From Chryseobacterium sp. T16E-39 (lineage in GTDB: Bacteria > Bacteroidota > Bacteroidia > Flavobacteriales > Weeksellaceae): a stretch of 64,000 bases of DNA. The stretch spans positions 4,464,001-4,528,000 of the forward strand of contig NZ_CP022282.1 in NCBI RefSeq assembly GCF_002216065.1, written 5' to 3'. Below the pieces are notes generated by a model that was given only the letters and a program-made list of their open reading frames with translations, made no database searches and was not told the origin of the DNA. The position numbers were made by a program, and so were the translations under genes. Below, piece by piece: positions 1 through 9,795 of this stretch; the stretch's first letter is position 1, and each line of letters starts with the position of its first letter.

Positions 1-413
1 TTGCCAACGAAGGGTTGGAAAGTACACTGGAAAGAGCTATCGCGTACAAAGAAGCAGGAGCAGATTTCATATTTGCAGAAGCTGTCCCGGACTTAAGCTT
101 TTATCAAAAATTTGTTGATGCCACAGGCATTCCTGTATTAGCCAATATTACCGAATTCGGAATGATCAAAATGTATACTGTAGATGAATTGAAAGATGCC
201 GGTGTCGGTTTGATCTTATACCCCCTTTCTGCCTTCCGCGCTGCTAATAAGGCGGCTCAGAATGTTTACGACCATATCCGCAAAGAAGGTACCCAGGCTA
301 ATGTGCTGGATACCATGCAAACCCGCGATGAGCTTTACAAAAGCATCAATTATCATGATTATGAGCAAAAATTAGATAACCTATTTAAAAACAACAAAAA
401 TAGCAATGGATAA
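1..413 (+). CDS. prpB: Methylisocitrate lyase, C-terminal part (5' end outside window)
   Basis: Last step of the methylcitrate cycle: cleaves 2-methylisocitrate to pyruvate and succinate in the cytosol. The open frame runs in from the left edge (first full codon at position 3), so only about the last 136 residues are present. They carry the ICL/PEP-mutase barrel pattern [10 protein letters not shown] followed by [12 protein letters not shown], then a helical tail. The TTG at 15 lies inside this open frame and is not a start. The stop overlaps the prpC start by 8 bp (ATGGATAA at 406-413), so the two are co-translated. The identification rests on these motifs and on prpC and prpD directly downstream. 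The active-site KKCGH-type loop is upstream of the window and cannot be checked. Confidence 0.9.
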   Translation, partial: ANEGLESTLERAIAYKEAGADFIFAEAVPDLSFYQKFVDATGIPVLANITEFGMIKMYTVDELKDAGVGLILYPLSAFRAANKAAQNVYDHIRKEGTQANVLDTMQTRDELYKSINYHDYEQKLDNLFKNNKNSNG

Positions 414-1551
414 TGAACCTATATTTAAGCCAAAAAAGAGTGTAGCGCTTTCTGGTGTTACAGCAGGGAATACTGCTCTTTGCAGTGTTGGAAAAAGTGG
501 AAATGACCTCCATTACAGAGGTTATGATATTTTGGATCTTGCAGAAAGAGCACAATTTGAAGAGGTAGCCTACCTTCTTATTTATGGGCAATTACCAACT
601 GGAGCTCAATTAAAAAACTATAAAGCCAAATTAAAATCATTAAGAGGATTGCCTCACTCTGTAAGAAATATTTTAAAAAGTATTCCGGCAGCTGCACACC
701 CGATGGATGTTATGCGCTCAATGGTCTCAGCGATTGGAAGCATTCAGCCTGAAAAAGATGATCATAATGTAGCGGGAGCAAGAGATATTGCGGACAAATT
801 ACTAGCATCATTCAGTTCAGGGCTTTTATACTGGTATCATTATACTCATAATGGGAAAGAGATTGATGTAGAAACTGATGATGATACCATTGGCGGACAT
901 TTTTTACACTTGTTACACGGTAAAAAAGCTCCTGATTCCTGGATAAAGGCAATGGAGATCTCTCTTAATCTCTATGCTGAACATGAATTTAATGCTTCTA
1001 CTTTTACTGCCCGTGTTATTGCAGGTACATCTTCAGATTTTTATTCCTGTATTACAGGAGCCATTGGTGCTTTAAGAGGTCCCAAACATGGGGGAGCCAA
1101 TGAAGTTGCTTTTGAAATCCAAAGCCGTTACAACTCTGCTGATGATGCTGAAGAAGATATCCGTAAAAGAATTGCCAATAAAGAAGTGATCATTGGCTTT
1201 GGCCATCCGGTGTATACCATTTCAGATCCACGAAACGTAGTCATAAAAAAAGTAGCTAAAGAACTTTCCGAAGAAGCCGGAGATATGCTGCTTTACAATA
1301 TTGCTGAAAGATTGGAAAGTGTAATGTGGGAGGAAAAGAAAATGTTTCCTAACCTCGATTGGTTCTCAGCAGTATCTTACCATTTAATGGGAGTTCCTAC
1401 GCTGATGTTCACGCCATTATTTGTGATTTCAAGAGTGACAGGATGGAGTGCTCACATCATCGAGCAGAGACAGGATGGGAAAATTATCCGCCCGAGTGCC
1501 AATTACACAGGACCGGAAAATAAAGAATTCGTTCCTATCGGAAGCAGATAA
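406..1551 (+). CDS. prpC: 2-methylcitrate synthase
   Basis: Condenses propionyl-CoA with oxaloacetate to 2-methylcitrate, the entry step of the methylcitrate cycle. The 381-residue length fits the short bacterial citrate synthase/PrpC class. The citrate-synthase catalytic residues are visible: H228 in GPKHGG, H267 in GFGHPVY and D318 in [11 protein letters not shown], followed by the C-terminal SAHIIEQ and RPSANYTGP blocks that bind substrate. The start at 406 overlaps the end of prpB. Sequence alone does not fully separate PrpC from citrate synthase; the prpB-prpC-prpD order decides for PrpC. Confidence 0.93.
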   Translation: MDNEPIFKPKKSVALSGVTAGNTALCSVGKSGNDLHYRGYDILDLAERAQFEEVAYLLIYGQLPTGAQLKNYKAKLKSLRGLPHSVRNILKSIPAAAHPMDVMRSMVSAIGSIQPEKDDHNVAGARDIADKLLASFSSGLLYWYHYTHNGKEIDVETDDDTIGGHFLHLLHGKKAPDSWIKAMEISLNLYAEHEFNASTFTARVIAGTSSDFYSCITGAIGALRGPKHGGANEVAFEIQSRYNSADDAEEDIRKRIANKEVIIGFGHPVYTISDPRNVVIKKVAKELSEEAGDMLLYNIAERLESVMWEEKKMFPNLDWFSAVSYHLMGVPTLMFTPLFVISRVTGWSAHIIEQRQDGKIIRPSANYTGPENKEFVPIGSR

Positions 1552-1597
1552 TACACAATTAATTCAAAATAAATAATAATTAAATCAGAATAAAAAG

Positions 1598-3049
1598 ATG
1601 TCATCACACATTTCAAATGAAAGACCACAACCGGATAAAGTATTAACAGATATTGCAGATTATGTACTAAACTACGAAATCAAAAATGATTTAGCATTGA
1701 AAACAGCTCATTATTGTCTTCTGGATACTATTGGATGTGGGCTTGAAGCTTTAACTTATCCTGCTTGTACTAAATTACTGGGGCCTATTGTAAAAGGAAC
1801 GATTGTACCTCATGGAGCTAAAGTGCCGGGAACTCAATTTCAGTTAGATCCGGTTCAGGCGGCTTTCAATATTGGAGCTATTATTCGTTGGTTGGATTTT
1901 AATGATACGTGGTTAGCTGCCGAATGGGGACATCCTTCAGATAACTTAGGGGGGATCTTAGCCACTGCGGACTGGTTATCAAGAACCCATATTGCAGAAG
2001 GAAAAGCACCATTGAAAATGAAGCAGGTATTGGAAGCAATGATCATGGCCCATGAGATTCAGGGAGTAATTGCTCTTGAAAACTCGTTTAACAGAGTAGG
2101 TTTAGATCACGTATTATTAGTGAAACTGGCTTCCACAGCTGTAGTAGGGAAATTGATCGGACTAACCCGTGATGAGTTGATCAATGCTATTTCATTAGCT
2201 TTTGTAGATGGTCAGTCATTAAGAACTTACCGTCATGCTCCCAATACAGGAAGCCGTAAATCATGGGCTGCTGGAGATGCAACTTCCAGAGCAGTGCGTT
2301 TGGCATTGATTGCTAAAACCGGCGAAATGGGATACCCTTCAGTACTTACTGCTAAAACATGGGGATTCTATGATGTTTCATTTAAAGGAAATGAATTTAA
2401 ATTTCAACGTGAATATGGCTCTTATGTCATGGAAAATGTATTGTTCAAAATTTCTTTCCCGGCAGAATTCCATTCACAAACAGCGGTAGAGGCAGCAATG
2501 ACATTACATCATAAGCTGAAAGAACTGGGTAAAACAACAGAGGATATTAAAAAAATAACCATCCGTACACATGAAGCTGCTATCCGGATTATCGATAAAA
2601 AAGGACCGTTAAACAATCCGGCAGATCGTGATCATGCGCTTCAGTATATGGTTGCAGTACCTCTTATTTATGGCAGATTGACAGCAGCGGATTATGAAGA
2701 CAGTGTCGCTTCAGATCCAAGGATCGATATTCTTCGTGATAAAATAGAATGTGTGGAAGAAGTTCAGTTTACTACAGATTACCACGATCCTGAAAAACGT
2801 TCTATCGCCAATGCATTAACCGTTGAATTAAATGACGGAACTGTTTTAGACGAAATAGTGGTAGAATATCCAATCGGTCATAAAAGAAGAAGAGACGAAG
2901 GTATTCCTGAATTGATCAAAAAATACAAAGTTAACCTGGCTCGTATTTTCCCGGAAAAACAACAGAAACAAGTATTGGAGAACTCATTGGAATATGATAG
3001 ACTAATTGATTTGAATGTCAATGAATTTGTAGACCTGTTAGTTATTTAA
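1598..3049 (+). CDS. prpD: 2-methylcitrate dehydratase
   Basis: Dehydrates 2-methylcitrate to 2-methyl-cis-aconitate in propionate breakdown. The 483 residues match the usual PrpD length and show the MmgE/PrpD pattern: N-terminal helical domain with [12 protein letters not shown], then [19 protein letters not shown] around residues 95-115, [19 protein letters not shown], and the [18 protein letters not shown] segment. PrpD is cofactor-free and distinct from aconitase-type AcnD, which is not seen here. It lies 46 bp after prpC; this is the only gap of the operon without the palindromic repeat. A 25-bp perfect inverted repeat follows the stop. Confidence 0.93.
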   Translation: MSSHISNERPQPDKVLTDIADYVLNYEIKNDLALKTAHYCLLDTIGCGLEALTYPACTKLLGPIVKGTIVPHGAKVPGTQFQLDPVQAAFNIGAIIRWLDFNDTWLAAEWGHPSDNLGGILATADWLSRTHIAEGKAPLKMKQVLEAMIMAHEIQGVIALENSFNRVGLDHVLLVKLASTAVVGKLIGLTRDELINAISLAFVDGQSLRTYRHAPNTGSRKSWAAGDATSRAVRLALIAKTGEMGYPSVLTAKTWGFYDVSFKGNEFKFQREYGSYVMENVLFKISFPAEFHSQTAVEAAMTLHHKLKELGKTTEDIKKITIRTHEAAIRIIDKKGPLNNPADRDHALQYMVAVPLIYGRLTAADYEDSVASDPRIDILRDKIECVEEVQFTTDYHDPEKRSIANALTVELNDGTVLDEIVVEYPIGHKRRRDEGIPELIKKYKVNLARIFPEKQQKQVLENSLEYDRLIDLNVNEFVDLLVI

Positions 3050-3054
3050 TTAAT

Positions 3055-3127
3055 GGAAAGTTGAAAATTGAAAGTGGAAAATGAAAACCAACTTTCCACT
3101 TTCAATTTTCAACTTTCAACTTTCAAT
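3055..3127. repeat. Intergenic palindromic repeat, copy 1 (prpD-mmsA gap)
   Basis: A perfect 25-bp inverted repeat: arms 3056-3080 and 3093-3117 with a 12-nt loop, followed by a further CTTTCAA unit. It is built from short GAAAGTTGAAAATTGAAAG-like blocks and their complements. The transcript would form a very stable hairpin between prpD and the next gene. Related, shorter versions occupy the next four gaps of the operon. It might attenuate or stabilise mRNA, or be a small dispersed mobile repeat. Confidence 0.85.
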
Positions 3128-3140
3128 TCACTAAAATATT

Positions 3141-4637
3141 ATGTCAGAAAAAGTAAAAATACTAATCAACGGGGCTTTTATAGAGAGTAAGGCCACAGAA
3201 CATTTGCCTGTTGAAAATCCTGCTACCCGGGAAGTTCTTGCTGAAGTACCTTTGACGTTATTATCAGAAATTGATGAAGCGATAGAGGTTGCAACAACAG
3301 CATTTAAAACATGGAAGGAATATACAACTCCTGAACGGGCAAGGTTGTTTCTCGCTTACCAGCACTTATTGAAACAACATCAAAAAGAGATCGCAGAAAT
3401 TCTTTCAAAAGAAAATGGGAAGACCTTTGCTGATGCTATGGGAGATGTATGGCGTGGAATCGAAGTTGTAGAGCACGCGTGTAATATTCCAACGTTAATG
3501 ATGGGGGAAACTGTAGAAAATGTGGCAAGAGCAGTTGATACTTATAGTTATATCCAGCCATTAGGAGTGTGTGCAGGGATTACTCCTTTCAATTTTCCGG
3601 CAATGATCCCGCTTTGGATGTTTCCAATGGCAATTGCCTGTGGGAATACTTTTATCTTAAAACCTTCAGAACAGACACCCATGACTGCTGTAAAACTGGC
3701 TGAACTGTTTTTAGAAGCAGGTTTTCCAAAAGGAGTGCTCAATATAGTTCATGGTTCTAAAGATCAGGTAAATCATATCCTCAATCATTCTGAAATCAGA
3801 GCGATTTCATTTGTTGGATCTGTTCCTGTAGCAGAGCATGTTTACCGTACCGGAACCCATAACTTAAAAAGAGTACAGGCTTTCGGGGGCGCTAAAAACC
3901 ACATGGTGGTAATGCCTGACGCTAACAAACAACAGGTGATCAATAATTTGGTGGGAGCATCATGTGGGGCTGCAGGACAACGCTGTATGGCGATAAGTGT
4001 AGCAGTGCTTGTAGGAGAAGCTCAAAACTGGACTGAAGATATTAAATCAGCATTAAGCACAATTAAACCGGGAATATGGTCTGATGAATCGGCTGCTTAT
4101 GGTCCGTTAATCAATCAGCAATCCAAAGAAAAGGTTTTGAGATTAATAAAAAGTGCGTATGAACAGGGAGCAGAAGTTTTGTTAGATGGAAGCAATTGTA
4201 CTATAGAAGGCTATGAGAATGGACATTTTGTAGGTCCAACCTTGTTTAGCAATGTGTCCACAGATATGGATATCTACCAGGAAGAAATTTTCGGACCTGC
4301 ATTATTACTTTTAAAAGCAGATACATTGGATGAAGCAATTAAGATCATCAATGATAATCCGTACGGAAACGGTACATCCATATTTACCAATTCAGGAGCG
4401 GCAGCCCGTAAATTTCAGCATGAAATTGAAGTAGGACAAATTGGTATCAATATTCCGATTCCTGTTCCACTTCCTTTCTTTTCATTTACCGGGTGGCGAA
4501 AATCCTTCTTTGGCGATTTGCATTCCTATGGAAAACAGGGAGTACGGTTTTATACGGAAACCAAAACAATCACAGCCCGTTGGTTTGAGGAAGATGTTCC
4601 CGGAGGAAATGTCAATATGACAATCGCTTTAAAATAA
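3141..4637 (+). CDS. mmsA: CoA-acylating methylmalonate-semialdehyde dehydrogenase
   Basis: Converts methylmalonate semialdehyde, NAD+ and CoA to propionyl-CoA and CO2 at the end of valine breakdown. The 498 residues show the ALDH fold: [19 protein letters not shown] (cofactor region), [16 protein letters not shown] (nucleotide-binding Gly region), catalytic C282 in [11 protein letters not shown], and the C-terminal [11 protein letters not shown] and [11 protein letters not shown] blocks. [14 protein letters not shown] and the [13 protein letters not shown] stretch are typical of MmsA rather than other ALDHs. The neighbouring valine-pathway enzymes agree. Its product propionyl-CoA is the PrpC substrate encoded upstream. 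Confidence 0.93.
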   Translation: MSEKVKILINGAFIESKATEHLPVENPATREVLAEVPLTLLSEIDEAIEVATTAFKTWKEYTTPERARLFLAYQHLLKQHQKEIAEILSKENGKTFADAMGDVWRGIEVVEHACNIPTLMMGETVENVARAVDTYSYIQPLGVCAGITPFNFPAMIPLWMFPMAIACGNTFILKPSEQTPMTAVKLAELFLEAGFPKGVLNIVHGSKDQVNHILNHSEIRAISFVGSVPVAEHVYRTGTHNLKRVQAFGGAKNHMVVMPDANKQQVINNLVGASCGAAGQRCMAISVAVLVGEAQNWTEDIKSALSTIKPGIWSDESAAYGPLINQQSKEKVLRLIKSAYEQGAEVLLDGSNCTIEGYENGHFVGPTLFSNVSTDMDIYQEEIFGPALLLLKADTLDEAIKIINDNPYGNGTSIFTNSGAAARKFQHEIEVGQIGINIPIPVPLPFFSFTGWRKSFFGDLHSYGKQGVRFYTETKTITARWFEEDVPGGNVNMTIALK

Positions 4638-4645
4638 TACCAATC

Positions 4646-4705
4646 AATTGAAAGTTGCAGATCGTACAGCATTTCAACTTTCAATTTTCCACTTTTAACT
4701 TTCAA
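4646..4705. repeat. Intergenic palindromic repeat, copy 2
   Basis: The gap between mmsA and the acyl-CoA dehydrogenase gene holds a 12-bp perfect inverted repeat (4646-4657 with 4675-4686) followed by several CTTTCAA/TTTCCAC units. It shares its building blocks with the copy at 3055-3127 but has a different loop. Confidence 0.75.
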
Positions 4706-4715
4706 CTCAATAAAA

Positions 4716-5876
4716 ATGGAGTTTAACCTAAATGAAAATCAACGTGCATTTCAGGATGCAGCGAGAAGCTTTGCTGAAAAAGAACTGGCTCCTTATGCTT
4801 CTGATTGGGATGCTAAAAAACAGTTTCCAAGAGAAGCTATTACCAAAGCAGGCGAGCTGGGGTTTTGTGGAATTTATACCAGCGAGGATGCTGGCGGATT
4901 AGGGCTTTCAAGACTGGATGCCGCAATTATTTTTGAAGAATTAGCGGCAGCATGTCCTTCTACAACAGCTTATATTACGATACATAATATGGTTTCATGG
5001 ATGATTGATGAATTTGGTAAAGATGAAATCAGAAAAGACTTGTGTACAAAATTGGCATCCGGAGAATTACTGGGTTCTTACTGCCTGACTGAACCAGGTT
5101 CCGGTTCTGATGCTGCCAGCCTTAAAACAACCGCCACTAAAAAGGGAGATCGATACATTATCAACGGAACCAAAGCATTCATTTCCGGTGCCGGGGAAAG
5201 TGATATTTTAATTGTAATGGCACGTACCGGAGATTCTACAGCAAAAGGAATCAGTGCTTTTGTGATTCCGGCCGATACAAAGGGAATCAGTTTTGGTGAA
5301 AAAGAAAAGAAACTAGGCTGGAATACACAACCTACCCGTTTTGTATTTTTAGATCATGTAGAAGTGGATGAGAATCATCTTTTAGGGGAGCTAGGAGAAG
5401 GTTTTAAAATAGCATTAAAAGGACTGGATGGCGGACGTATTAATATTGCTACCTGCTCTGTAGGTGCAGCACAGGGAGCAATCAATCAGGCACAACGGTA
5501 TATGCACGAAAGACATCAGTTCGGAAGATCTTTAACTCATTTTCAGTCATTGCAGTTTAAGATTGCTGATATGGTAACTGAGTTAGTAGCAGCCCGTCAG
5601 ATGGTGCATCTTGCAGCCTTTAAGCTGGATTCCAAAGATGCTAATGCACTTACATACTGTGCAATGGCGAAACGATTAGCTACAGATATGTGTTTCAATA
5701 TTTGTAACGAAGCTTTACAGATATTGGGAGGATATGGCTGTACTCAGGATTTTCCGGTAGAAAGACTGATGCGGGATGCAAGGGTGCATCAGATTGTGGA
5801 AGGAACTAATGAAATTATGAAACTCGTTATTTCAAGAAAAATATTAGAGGAAGGAGCTACTTTGCAAATCAGATAA
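4716..5876 (+). CDS. Acyl-CoA dehydrogenase, probably isobutyryl-CoA dehydrogenase
   Basis: FAD enzyme that inserts the alpha,beta double bond in an acyl-CoA. The 386 residues fit the soluble ACAD family: LTEPGSGSDAASLKTTA (FAD/substrate loop), FISGAGESDILIVMARTG, RHQFGRSLTHFQSLQFKIAD (FAD-binding arginine), LQILGGYGCTQDFPVERL, and the catalytic base E362 in IVEGTNEIM. This Glu position is that of short/medium-chain and branched (ACAD8/short-branched) dehydrogenases. The substrate isobutyryl-CoA is inferred from the flanking valine-pathway genes; 2-methylbutyryl-CoA is possible too. Electrons would go to an ETF encoded elsewhere. Confidence 0.88.
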   Translation: MEFNLNENQRAFQDAARSFAEKELAPYASDWDAKKQFPREAITKAGELGFCGIYTSEDAGGLGLSRLDAAIIFEELAAACPSTTAYITIHNMVSWMIDEFGKDEIRKDLCTKLASGELLGSYCLTEPGSGSDAASLKTTATKKGDRYIINGTKAFISGAGESDILIVMARTGDSTAKGISAFVIPADTKGISFGEKEKKLGWNTQPTRFVFLDHVEVDENHLLGELGEGFKIALKGLDGGRINIATCSVGAAQGAINQAQRYMHERHQFGRSLTHFQSLQFKIADMVTELVAARQMVHLAAFKLDSKDANALTYCAMAKRLATDMCFNICNEALQILGGYGCTQDFPVERLMRDARVHQIVEGTNEIMKLVISRKILEEGATLQIR

Positions 5877-5882
5877 CTATAA

Positions 5883-5988
5883 AAAGTGGAAAATAGAAAG
5901 TGGAAAAATGAAAACGAACAAATAGATATCGAACTCAATAACTTTAAGCTTTCAGCTTTCAACTTTCAATTCTCAACTTTCAACTTTT
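5883..5988. repeat. Intergenic repeat, copy 3
   Basis: About 105 bp between the acyl-CoA dehydrogenase and the hydrolase gene. The first third consists of AAAGTGGAAAAT-type units and the last third of their complements (CTTTCAACTTTCAATTCTC and similar), so the ends can pair imperfectly. Same repeat family as the other gaps of this operon. Confidence 0.7.
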
Positions 5989-5999
5989 AATTAAATACA

Positions 6000-7085
6000 A
6001 TGAGTTTAATACTTACCGATATAAAGAATGGAGTGGGAATCATTACCCTCAACTCCGAAAAGACACTTAATGCTCTTTCTTTACCCATGATAGAAGAGTT
6101 GAAAATCGTTTTGTCTGTCTGGAAAACTAATGATGAGGTTGCCTGTGTTTTTTTGCAGGGAGCTGGTGAAAAAGCATTTTGTGCAGGAGGAGATGTTCGG
6201 CAGCTGCATGATGCAATTGTCGCACAAAGGAGTATTGATGTCCATAAAATACCACAGGACTGCTTTGATTTTTTCTCAAAGGAATATAAGGTAGATTATA
6301 TGATTCATACCTATCCTAAACCGGTTGTAGTATGGGGACATGGAATTGTAATGGGTGGTGGTATAGGGTTAATAGCTGGTGCGTCACATCGTGTCGTGAC
6401 AGAAAAAAGCAAGCTTGCGATGCCTGAGATCACTATTGGATTATATCCGGATGTTGGGGGAACCTGGTTTTTAAATAAAATGCCATCTGCTTATGGTTTA
6501 TATCTGGGACTAACAGGCGCAAGACTTGACGGCTCTGATTGCAAATTTTTAGGATTAGCAGATTTTTATCTTTCTTCTTCATTAAAAGAACAAATTCTTG
6601 ATGCTTTACAACAGGCTGTATGGAATGGAGAGAATCATCAAATAGTTTCTGAAATTCTGGAAAACTTTTCAAAAGGAATAGATATTCCTGAGGCCCAGAC
6701 AGAATTATATCAAGCCTTTATTCATAGGTTTGAAGGAGTGGATTCATTAGCGGAGTTTGCCGAAATACTGACTGATTATCCTAAAAAAGATGACTGGATT
6801 TTAAATGGACTAAAAAGTTTTGAAGCAGGTTCACCGACTTCTGCCCATATTATTTTCAGACAACTGAAACAGGGCAGAAAATTAAGTTTAGAAGAAGTAT
6901 TTCAATCAGAGCTTAATTTATCCTGCCAATGCTGCATTCATCCTGATTTCGCTGAAGGTGTAAGAGCTTTACTGGTAGATAAGGATCTGGCTCCGAAATG
7001 GCAACCCAATTCTTTGAATGAAATTACTAAAGATTGGGTAGATGGGTATTTTGAATGGGTTGTAGGAGATTGGACTGTTAATTAG
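6000..7085 (+). CDS. 3-hydroxyisobutyryl-CoA hydrolase
   Basis: Crotonase-fold thioesterase that releases free 3-hydroxyisobutyrate from its CoA ester in the valine pathway. At 361 residues it is longer than a true enoyl-CoA hydratase and has the HIBCH pattern: oxyanion-hole segment KAFCAGGDVRQLHD, then GIVMGGGIGLIAG, and the catalytic block MPEITIGLYPDVGGTWFL, with Glu and Asp as in the human hydrolase. The C-terminal extension (from about residue 230) is also typical. Its position before 3-hydroxyisobutyrate dehydrogenase matches the reaction order. Confidence 0.9.
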   Translation: MSLILTDIKNGVGIITLNSEKTLNALSLPMIEELKIVLSVWKTNDEVACVFLQGAGEKAFCAGGDVRQLHDAIVAQRSIDVHKIPQDCFDFFSKEYKVDYMIHTYPKPVVVWGHGIVMGGGIGLIAGASHRVVTEKSKLAMPEITIGLYPDVGGTWFLNKMPSAYGLYLGLTGARLDGSDCKFLGLADFYLSSSLKEQILDALQQAVWNGENHQIVSEILENFSKGIDIPEAQTELYQAFIHRFEGVDSLAEFAEILTDYPKKDDWILNGLKSFEAGSPTSAHIIFRQLKQGRKLSLEEVFQSELNLSCQCCIHPDFAEGVRALLVDKDLAPKWQPNSLNEITKDWVDGYFEWVVGDWTVN

Positions 7086-7158
7086 TTGAAAATTGAAAAT
7101 GAAAAGTGGAAAACAGAATGATCTCTAAACTTTCAACTCTCCACTTTCCACTTTCAAT
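7084..7158. repeat. Intergenic repeat, copy 4
   Basis: The hydrolase-mmsB gap starts with GTTGAAAATTGAAAATG-type units and ends with CTTTCAACTCTCCACTTTCC units, so it is an imperfect palindrome of the same family as at 3055. Confidence 0.7.
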
Positions 7159-7182
7159 TAAATAAAAAAATGAGTTATTAAA

Positions 7183-8070
7183 ATGAAAAAAATAGCATTC
7201 ATAGGATTAGGAAATATGGGTGGTCCCATGGCAGCTAATCTGGTCAAAAAAGGACATCAGGTCGTTGGTTTTGATCTTTCAGAAACAGCTTTGAATTCTT
7301 TAGCATCTGTTGGAGGGAAAATATCAAATTCAGCTTTAGAAGCTGTAAAAGAGGCTGAAGTCATTATTTCAATGTTACCATCCGGTAAACACGTTGACGA
7401 ACTATATTCTGAAGAATTTATTAATAGTTTACAACCTAATACACTAATCATTGATAGCAGTACCATTGATGCTGTAACAGCTAGATCTGTTGCAAATATT
7501 GCTGTTTCCAAAGGACATAAAATGATTGATGCTCCAGTTTCAGGCGGCACAGCAGGAGCGCAAGCGGGGACGCTTACATTTATCGTTGGTGGATCTCAGG
7601 AAAGTTTTGAAGTTGCAAAACCTATTCTAGAATGTATGGGGCAGAATATATTTCATGCCGGCGATTCCGGTGCCGGACAGGTCGCTAAAATATGTAATAA
7701 TATGCTTTTGGCCATTCATATGATTGGTACCTCTGAAGCTATTAACCTCGGAACGAGACACGGACTGGATGCTGCTGTTTTGAGTGAGATCATGCAAAAG
7801 AGTTCCGGAAGAAACTGGTCCCTGGAAGTGTACAACCCTTATCCCGGAGTAATGGAAAATGCTCCGGCATCCAGAGAATATTCTGGAGGTTTTGCAGTAG
7901 ATCTGATGACCAAGGATTTAGGGCTGGCAGCAGAGGCTGGACTTGAAACCAAAACATCCACCCCTTTAGGAAATACAGCTTTAAATCTTTACAGAATGTG
8001 GAGCGAAACAGGAAATGGGAAAATAGACTTTTCGAGCATTATTCAATTTTTGAATGGAAAATCGAAATGA
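7183..8070 (+). CDS. mmsB: 3-hydroxyisobutyrate dehydrogenase
   Basis: NAD-dependent oxidation of 3-hydroxyisobutyrate to methylmalonate semialdehyde, the MmsA substrate. The 295 residues show the beta-hydroxyacid dehydrogenase signature: dinucleotide motif GLGNMGGPMAANL at residues 7-19, substrate block DAPVSGGTAGAQAGTL, and catalytic K169 in GAGQVAKICNNM. Length and motifs fit HIBADH rather than tartronate-semialdehyde reductase, and the neighbouring hydrolase and MmsA agree. It starts 97 bp after the hydrolase stop, beyond the repeat. Confidence 0.92.
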   Translation: MKKIAFIGLGNMGGPMAANLVKKGHQVVGFDLSETALNSLASVGGKISNSALEAVKEAEVIISMLPSGKHVDELYSEEFINSLQPNTLIIDSSTIDAVTARSVANIAVSKGHKMIDAPVSGGTAGAQAGTLTFIVGGSQESFEVAKPILECMGQNIFHAGDSGAGQVAKICNNMLLAIHMIGTSEAINLGTRHGLDAAVLSEIMQKSSGRNWSLEVYNPYPGVMENAPASREYSGGFAVDLMTKDLGLAAEAGLETKTSTPLGNTALNLYRMWSETGNGKIDFSSIIQFLNGKSK

Positions 8071-8077
8071 CATCTAA

Positions 8078-8109
8078 ATTTTCAACTCTCCACTTTTAAC
8101 TTTCAACTT
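8078..8109. repeat. Intergenic repeat, copy 5 (half unit)
   Basis: The 46-bp gap between mmsB and the enoyl-CoA hydratase gene is almost wholly TTTTCAACTCTCCACTTTTA and CTTTCAAC units. It corresponds to only the right half of the palindrome seen in earlier gaps. Confidence 0.65.
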
Positions 8110-8116
8110 AATTAAA

Positions 8117-8899
8117 ATGAATTTCGAAACATTACTATATCAACAGAACGGACCTATCGGTACCTTAACCGTCAATCGTCCACAGGCATTAAATGCCCTT
8201 AATAAAGATGTTTTAAGAGAACTGAAACAATTTGCTGATGAAATCAAAACCAACAAAGATATAAGGGTTCTGATTATTACCGGATCAGGAGAAAAAGCGT
8301 TTGTAGCAGGAGCCGACATTAAAGCAATGCAGGGAATGAGTCCGAAAGAAGCTGAATCATTTTCAATTTTTGCTCAGACAGCATTTAATTCAATTGAAGA
8401 ATTACCTTTTGCTGTCATTGCTGCTGTCAATGGTTTTGCGTTGGGTGGAGGTTGTGAGCTGGCGTTGTCTTGTGACATTATTTTAGCCAGTGAAAAAGCT
8501 AAATTTGGATTGCCTGAAGTTACTTTGGGGTTGTTGCCATGCTTTGGAGGGACACAACGTTTGCCAAGAGCCATCGGATTGTACAAAGCAAGGGAAATGG
8601 TTTTCTCCGGTGAGTTTTACTCGGCCACAGAATGTAAAGAATTTGGTTTTGTGAATAGAGTAGTAGCTCCGCAAGAGCTAATCAATGAAGCTCAAAAATT
8701 GGCTTCAACTATTGCTTCCAGGGGACCGGTAGCGGTCTCTAAAGCTAAACAATCTTTAAATACCGGATTCGAATTACATATGAGAGAAGGATTACAGCAG
8801 GAAGCTCATTTATTTGGTGAGTTATTTACAAGTGAGGATCAAAACGAAGGAATCAGTGCTTTTATTGAAAAGAGAAGCCCTGATTTTAGAGGAAAATAA
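8117..8899 (+). CDS. Enoyl-CoA hydratase
   Basis: Hydrates an enoyl-CoA; here probably methacrylyl-CoA to 3-hydroxyisobutyryl-CoA, the step between the dehydrogenase and the hydrolase. The 260 residues match the classical crotonase. It carries the oxyanion motif AFVAGADIKAM and both catalytic glutamates, one in ALGGGCELALSCD and one in GLPEVTLGLLPCFGGTQRL. It is the last gene of the operon. The substrate is inferred from context; short-chain crotonyl-CoA would also fit. Confidence 0.9.
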   Translation: MNFETLLYQQNGPIGTLTVNRPQALNALNKDVLRELKQFADEIKTNKDIRVLIITGSGEKAFVAGADIKAMQGMSPKEAESFSIFAQTAFNSIEELPFAVIAAVNGFALGGGCELALSCDIILASEKAKFGLPEVTLGLLPCFGGTQRLPRAIGLYKAREMVFSGEFYSATECKEFGFVNRVVAPQELINEAQKLASTIASRGPVAVSKAKQSLNTGFELHMREGLQQEAHLFGELFTSEDQNEGISAFIEKRSPDFRGK

Positions 8900-8916
8900 A
8901 TATTTGATTTTTTTTT

Positions 8917-8948
8917 AAAGCCTGGACTGATCATGAAGTTCAGGCTTT
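8917..8948 (+). terminator. Hairpin after the catabolic operon
   Basis: An 11-bp stem with one G-U pair (8917-8927 with 8938-8948) lies 18 bp after the enoyl-CoA hydratase stop, between that gene and convergent genes on the minus strand. A run of T precedes it rather than follows it on the plus strand, so it is not a textbook intrinsic terminator on either strand. It may still end or protect the transcripts. Confidence 0.4.
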
Positions 8949-8997
8949 AATATGTAATGACTATATGGTTCCAAACTGAAAATGTAGAGAACAATTC

Positions 8998-9327
8998 TTA
9001 CGTTTTAATGATTCCTATAAGGCTTGCAAGAACGGCCATTCCAAATAAAAGGTAGAATACCTTGGTTGGAACACTTTTCCCACTGTATATCCCGCAAAAA
9101 GTTGAAATTCCTAAAAATAAAATTGATTTTGGGATGATCTTATACAAATTGATATGAGGATATTTCAAAACGACAAGGAGAATTCCTGTTAATAAAATGG
9201 TAACTCCAATGAGGATGTTTCTTTTATGAAGTACCTTATTTTCTTTGGGAAATAACAGGGCAAGCTGAATAATAAATACTAAAAAGGCTATGAAATGAAG
9301 AGCCAGAATGATATTAAATAAAATCAT
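8998..9327 (-). CDS. Small membrane protein of unknown function
   Basis: 109 residues, about four hydrophobic helices (residues 1-26, 38-57, 66-82 and 87-107) and little else. No family is recognised. Its start codon overlaps the stop of the upstream DUF4267-like gene by 4 bp (ATGA on the minus strand), so the two are translated together, below a Crp/Fnr regulator gene. Confidence 0.65.
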   Translation of the reverse strand: MILFNIILALHFIAFLVFIIQLALLFPKENKVLHKRNILIGVTILLTGILLVVLKYPHINLYKIIPKSILFLGISTFCGIYSGKSVPTKVFYLLFGMAVLASLIGIIKT

Positions 9328-9722
9328 GATACAATAGTTTTATAGTTTTTTAAATAGTAAAATCCACATGATAAACAGATGATGACAGCAATCAAATGTG
9401 CAATTAAATGACCGGTTTTAAAGTTGGGATTTGATAGCACGATATAGAAATCCGCAGCAGGAACTATGGTTCCTAAAATGAGGATTAAACCTAATGCGAA
9501 GTATTGTTTTTTCCACAAAAGAAGTATAATAATCAATCCAAAGAAAAAATCACGGATTCCTTTAATATACTGAAATGAAAAATCGCCATTGGTAACGGTA
9601 CGAATGCCATAATCTATTTCGGCACCAATAGGATTGATAAAAAAGCGGATGCCGATGTACAGAAGGCCAATGCCAGAAATGAGGCTAAGCCAGAATGAGG
9701 TTTGTTGTTGTAAACGTTTCAT
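9324..9722 (-). CDS. DUF4267-like small membrane protein
   Basis: 132 residues with four predicted membrane helices. The pattern of an N-terminal helix, a PIGAEIDYG segment, then KGIRDFFFGLIIILLL resembles the DUF4267 family of small membrane proteins of unknown role. It sits between a Crp/Fnr-type regulator gene (74 bp upstream) and another small membrane-protein gene, all on the minus strand. The assignment is from motif memory and was not searched. Confidence 0.6.
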   Translation of the reverse strand: MKRLQQQTSFWLSLISGIGLLYIGIRFFINPIGAEIDYGIRTVTNGDFSFQYIKGIRDFFFGLIIILLLWKKQYFALGLILILGTIVPAADFYIVLSNPNFKTGHLIAHLIAVIICLSCGFYYLKNYKTIVS

Positions 9723-9795
9723 AAGAACTTTGTTTTTGTTGATACAAAATTCCTCAACGTTGAATAAAAATTAATGCACCCAGGTTAATAAATCA

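Noticed and set aside
8917..8948. Classical intrinsic terminator after the catabolic operon
   Set aside because: The hairpin is good but the T run precedes it on the plus strand and no T run follows on either strand, so I list it only with low confidence.
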